From Fragilaria crotonensis (taxonomy: Eukaryota; Bacillariophyta; Fragilariophyceae; Fragilariales; Fragilariaceae): 55,020 bases of DNA. The position numbers were made by a program, and so were the translations under genes. The DNA lies in the NCBI GenBank assembly GCA_022925895.1, contig JAKSYS010000412.1, positions 1 through 55,020 of the forward strand. Reading direction: 5' to 3'. The notes beneath the pieces are model-generated. The model saw only the letters and a program-made list of their open reading frames with translations. It searched no databases and was not told where the DNA came from. Below, piece by piece: positions 51,879-55,020 of this stretch (position 1 is its first letter; the number at the start of each line of letters is the position of its first letter).

Positions 51879-53137
51879 CCTGGTACTATCGTTGGAATTT
51901 CATCGTCGCCAGAAAATATGGCAAGACTTGTTGCTATAAGCACTGTATACTGTACACGGAAAATACCCTCCAAAACGACGGGTTGGCTCATTTCTCACAT
52001 AGTAGTACAAGTACCATCCAACAGGAATCACTCTCCATGTGTCAACAAATTCCCAACATGTGTCTCCTGTCCTGCATCGTAATTGTTGAGCGCAACCATG
52101 TTACAACTGTTGTTGCAGGACCAGATTCACAAGTGCTGGAACTCTTATCCTCTATAACACAATAGTGTTGCAGGACCAGATTCACAAGTGCTGGAACGCT
52201 TATCCTCTATAACACAATAATCTTGTTTTGCAAACAAGAAGCCAGACACGCAAGAATCAATCAACCCTAGATTGAATTTGTTGTTTTGAATGAAACAAAG
52301 AGGTTGCTTATGAGTTAAACAAACCTAAAATTCAAAGCACTCCCATTTGACCAACCCCAGATATTTGCAAACTAGTGCACAGCCATACAGTTGCTTCAAC
52401 TGGACTTCAAGATAGAGAATCTGGAACTTGATGTGCAAAAGACCTTCACCTGGATACACTGGTGATGAGAAGCAGCAATTTTGGTCAATAAAACTCATCA
52501 AACACATCAAGAGGAATGAGTCTTTCAAAGGTAACCTTGCCATGATTCTTGCTTACTAGTAGTATGCACAGTCATCATGAAGGCCATGCACAAAACCCTT
52601 ATCAAGGACACATCAAGATGAAACAAAACATTGTTTCTAGTTGCAAATCCGATATTCAGGGCAGTCACCACGATGAAATGTGGCCATCACATACCACAGT
52701 GGCATGGTCACGGCAATTTGCAACTTGGTACCAACAAAGGATGATGAAGGGGGCAATGCTCACACAACAGAAGGAAGGGAAGCCATTGCACAAGTCAGGA
52801 CACTAAGTAGCATGATATTTTGAATACCTGGCTGCAACTTATGCCATGATGGGAAGAGACAAGTAGTATCTTCATGATGTAAAACTTGCTTATAGTCTCC
52901 TTGTCAAAAACCGCTCCCCAGAGAACTCCAGAACAAGAAGGATTGCCAGCCACAGCAACCAGAGCACACCTGCACTGAAGGCCAGCACCATGACTTGTTT
53001 GCTTAGGGAGGATGGTTGCTGGAAACTATGGACTGACACAAGGGAATTAAGTGTTAAAGCTGCCGAAGCATCACACACATTCCTTGAAGCTGCACTGCTG
53101 CTGAAGGGACTGAGGGAGCCCTCCATGGAAACATGCA
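51879..53137. other. Non-genic, repeat-derived
   Basis: No intact gene. It contains the tandem duplication at 52111 and leads into the copia protease relic. Short open frames (52549–52806 and others) may be Gag remains, but show no zinc knuckle that I can see. Confidence 0.5.
52111..52219. repeat. 55-base direct tandem duplication
   Basis: TGTTGCAGGACCAGATTCAC... is present twice in a row with period 55. The second copy differs by a CTCT to CGCT change and at its last base. Origin unknown; it could be part of a long terminal repeat. Confidence 0.85.
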
Positions 53138-53398
53138 TTGCTTGTGCAGTACTGTGAGTACATGATGGCTCAGTCAAACTCCAGCTGCATCAAATCAATG
53201 TGGATCTTGCTTGACTCTCAATCCACCATATCTATGTTCAAGAACCAAAGCATGCACATGATCAATGTTAATACTGGTGAGGGAAAACAGGTACTGTGTA
53301 CTCTAGCAAATTACGGGTACCAGGATTCCGTATTGGCTGGTGATACAAGTCTGGGAACTGGTGATTTAAGCCATCCGAGAGCACTGAGACTCATGTAA
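53138..53398 (+). pseudogene. Ty1/copia aspartic-protease relic
   Basis: An open frame of 86 codons carries MWILLDSQSTISMFKNQSMHM. It matches the (L/I)LDSQSTxxVF active-site pattern of copia proteases (D-S-Q-S-T) and, some residues later, ANYGYQDSVLAGD in the place of the usual TNGG.Q.S...GD. Afterwards the frame decays, and I find no integrase or reverse transcriptase motif downstream in the window. This looks like a fragment of a CoDi-type diatom retroelement. Confidence 0.65.
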
Positions 53399-55020
53399 TG
53401 TAGTGCTAACCGGTCTAATGACAATGTGTATTCGGCATGTAATGGTTGGACTTAGTGAAATTAGATGAAAGTAAAATTGTGAGCCTTGGAAGACTCTGTA
53501 CTGTTCAGTACTGTACAGTGTACTGTACTCGACATGATTTCGCATGCTTCCGACGGGATCAAATCACTGGTATTTGATTGCGAACAATTTGTTGCATGCC
53601 AACATGAGAAAAGTATGTTGAGTGACCAGAATGGGCATGAGGACCCATGAAACTTCCCCACATGTTTCATGTCAGCCAAATCAATAAACCTGTGCTGAAG
53701 TTTGACAAGAAACATCCTTCTGGCCATTATGTTTACGACTTAGGTGCTGCTGATAGCAGCAACAAGTACAGTAGTAGGCAGGCTAGTGTAGGCATTGCAG
53801 CAGCATACAGTAGGGCATCAATTGTCACTGAAGAGAAAGGCATATTATTTGCACAGGCAACTCACGGCAGCCGACACCACGCGTTGAGAGCTAGTATACT
53901 ATTGATTAATTGAATGAATCCTGTCATGAGTGCGGGATATTCGGGACAAGCATACAAGGCGCGTGTCCCACGATGACGTGGAGGACTGCTGACGCGCACG
54001 CACGGATAACCTGTTGGTCCATATGGTGGGACCGGTTTTGGAACTAGATTCTAGATCTGCTCACTCTTTTTATAATTGATCAAGTTGCATGCCGCTTCTT
54101 GTCGATTGTTATATTGTTAAGGGTCAATCTCCGGCAATGGCGGATTCGCCACACTTGCGGGAGATTTCACTGAGTTTATCAGACCCACATGCTTTGCAGA
54201 TGAGCTGCATTGGTGAGTGATGCGAGGACTTGATCAATCCGAGCATGATTGCTGATTCTGTGCAAATGCGACCATTGATGTGTTGGTCACACAACTTGGG
54301 GCGCGCGGCGGCAATTGACGATGATGGTGACGTCACCATAGGCGCTATGGTTCAAACCAGAAGCGCAGGAGGCCAGAATCCCCATGGTGGGGATGTGCTT
54401 GTCAATGTTGACAGGAAAGCACAAGGACCAACTTCATCAAGGCAAAATTCCGTGGAAAAGTTTCCTAAAATTAGTCATGCATGATGTGGCGCGTCATGGG
54501 TACGCGATGCCCTAAGTACAATTGCTTTATTGAGCCTACTTAGGTGGTCAGGTTTGGTATTGTCCCTACGGGACTAGTGTATACCGGACACATTAGCAAA
54601 GTGTGCTATTTTACTATGCTCTTGGCTCATTTTGATATATGTACGATGGCCGTACACGTATGGACAATGCCCACTGACGTGTGTGCAAAGGGTGCACGTA
54701 TGAACGTGAGAACCGAGCACAACGATGGTCGTTGTGAGCGCTCGTTTGTTTTTTTACTTAGCGCGGTACACGAGTGACGAATGTCACAGAATCCGCCACG
54801 TATGTACCGGACGTTCGTGTTACTTCAACATGTAGACGTTCGCACTCACACAGACAGGTCAATTTCACAATTGATCCGGAAGTCGCTCAAGTGTGACCAA
54901 AATGTGCGGATGATGTACGATCGACGTGACCATACGCACGATTGGTCTGAAGATTCCTTAAGTAAGCGGTCGTGAAAACGAGATTCTTCGCGCTGACGTA
55001 CTGAACCACGATTGGTCTGT
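53399..55020. other. Non-genic tail of the window
   Basis: No gene, tRNA or clear repeat. It contains a 12-base palindrome GGTGACGTCACC (54326–54337), which has a CRE core. Some GTAC words lie near 53510. Confidence 0.4.

Noticed and set aside
54326-54337. GGTGACGTCACC palindrome as a regulatory site
   Set aside because: The site is perfect, but no gene is near enough to give it meaning.
53647-54484. Short frames in the right tail as possible integrase remains
   Set aside because: No HHCC zinc finger or DDE pattern could be found.
1-55020. tRNA, rRNA, snRNA or CRISPR array
   Set aside because: I looked for T-loop (GTTCGANTC) and known snRNA start motifs and for spaced direct repeats and found none, but without a covariance search I could miss a diverged RNA gene.

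Overview
The window reads as nuclear DNA of a diatom. Most genes carry short introns of about 75–130 bases with GT..AG borders. Many predicted proteins start with an ER signal peptide followed at the cleavage site by Phe in an ASAFAP-like context (GAFAP, SAFAFHP, HAFTFP, HAFSSS, SFALV, GFMPSP), the bipartite signal that diatoms use for import into their complex plastid. There is also a degenerate Ty1/copia protease of the diatom type. I cannot name the species.

Layout. Bases 1–2895 hold a partial Tc1/mariner-like DDE transposon on the minus strand, and 48310–51876 hold a full second copy in the opposite orientation, so about 45 kb of gene space sits between two long inverted repeats. From left to right that space carries: a broken EF-hand/possible DUF2993 gene (-); a small plastid-targeted protein (+); a membrane protein with a poly-Asp tail (+); a DHRS12-like SDR (-); uroporphyrinogen-III synthase (+); a K+-independent H+-pyrophosphatase (+); malonyl-CoA decarboxylase (-); a 1298-residue protein built from four divergent EF-hand modules (-); an ABC1 kinase (+); a DUF819 membrane protein (-); a PPR protein (+); an amino-acid-kinase-only paralogue of N-acetylglutamate synthase (-); a 681 bp hAT-like MITE; a flavin amine oxidase (+); the ubiquitin-like Hub1/UBL5 (+); a glycosyltransferase-like protein (-); a second ABC1 kinase (+); a single-pass surface protein with PGMS repeats (-); chorismate synthase (-); a two-domain N-acetylglutamate synthase (+); and an unrecognised gene of about 700 codons (-). 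Right of the second transposon, 51.9–55.0 kb is relic-rich and has no intact gene that I can support.

How the genes fit together. About eight products look plastid-targeted. They include tetrapyrrole synthesis (HemD), the last shikimate step (chorismate synthase), the first step of arginine synthesis (two NAGS-type genes), an organellar RNA-binding PPR protein and an ABC1 kinase. Malonyl-CoA decarboxylase and the H+-PPase belong to lipid and energy metabolism elsewhere. Genes are mostly in divergent or convergent pairs, and nothing suggests one operon-like system.

Two signals run across the window. First, nine intergenic blocks of 190–350 bases are about tenfold enriched in the self-complementary word GTAC, and genes are not. 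Second, several reading frames (chorismate synthase, NAGS, DUF819, the unknown 3' gene, EF-hand/DUF2993) are broken by one-base shifts. The two transposon copies differ by at least eleven small indels but almost no substitutions, which points to residual assembly indels rather than true pseudogenes. I saw no tRNA, rRNA or CRISPR array.
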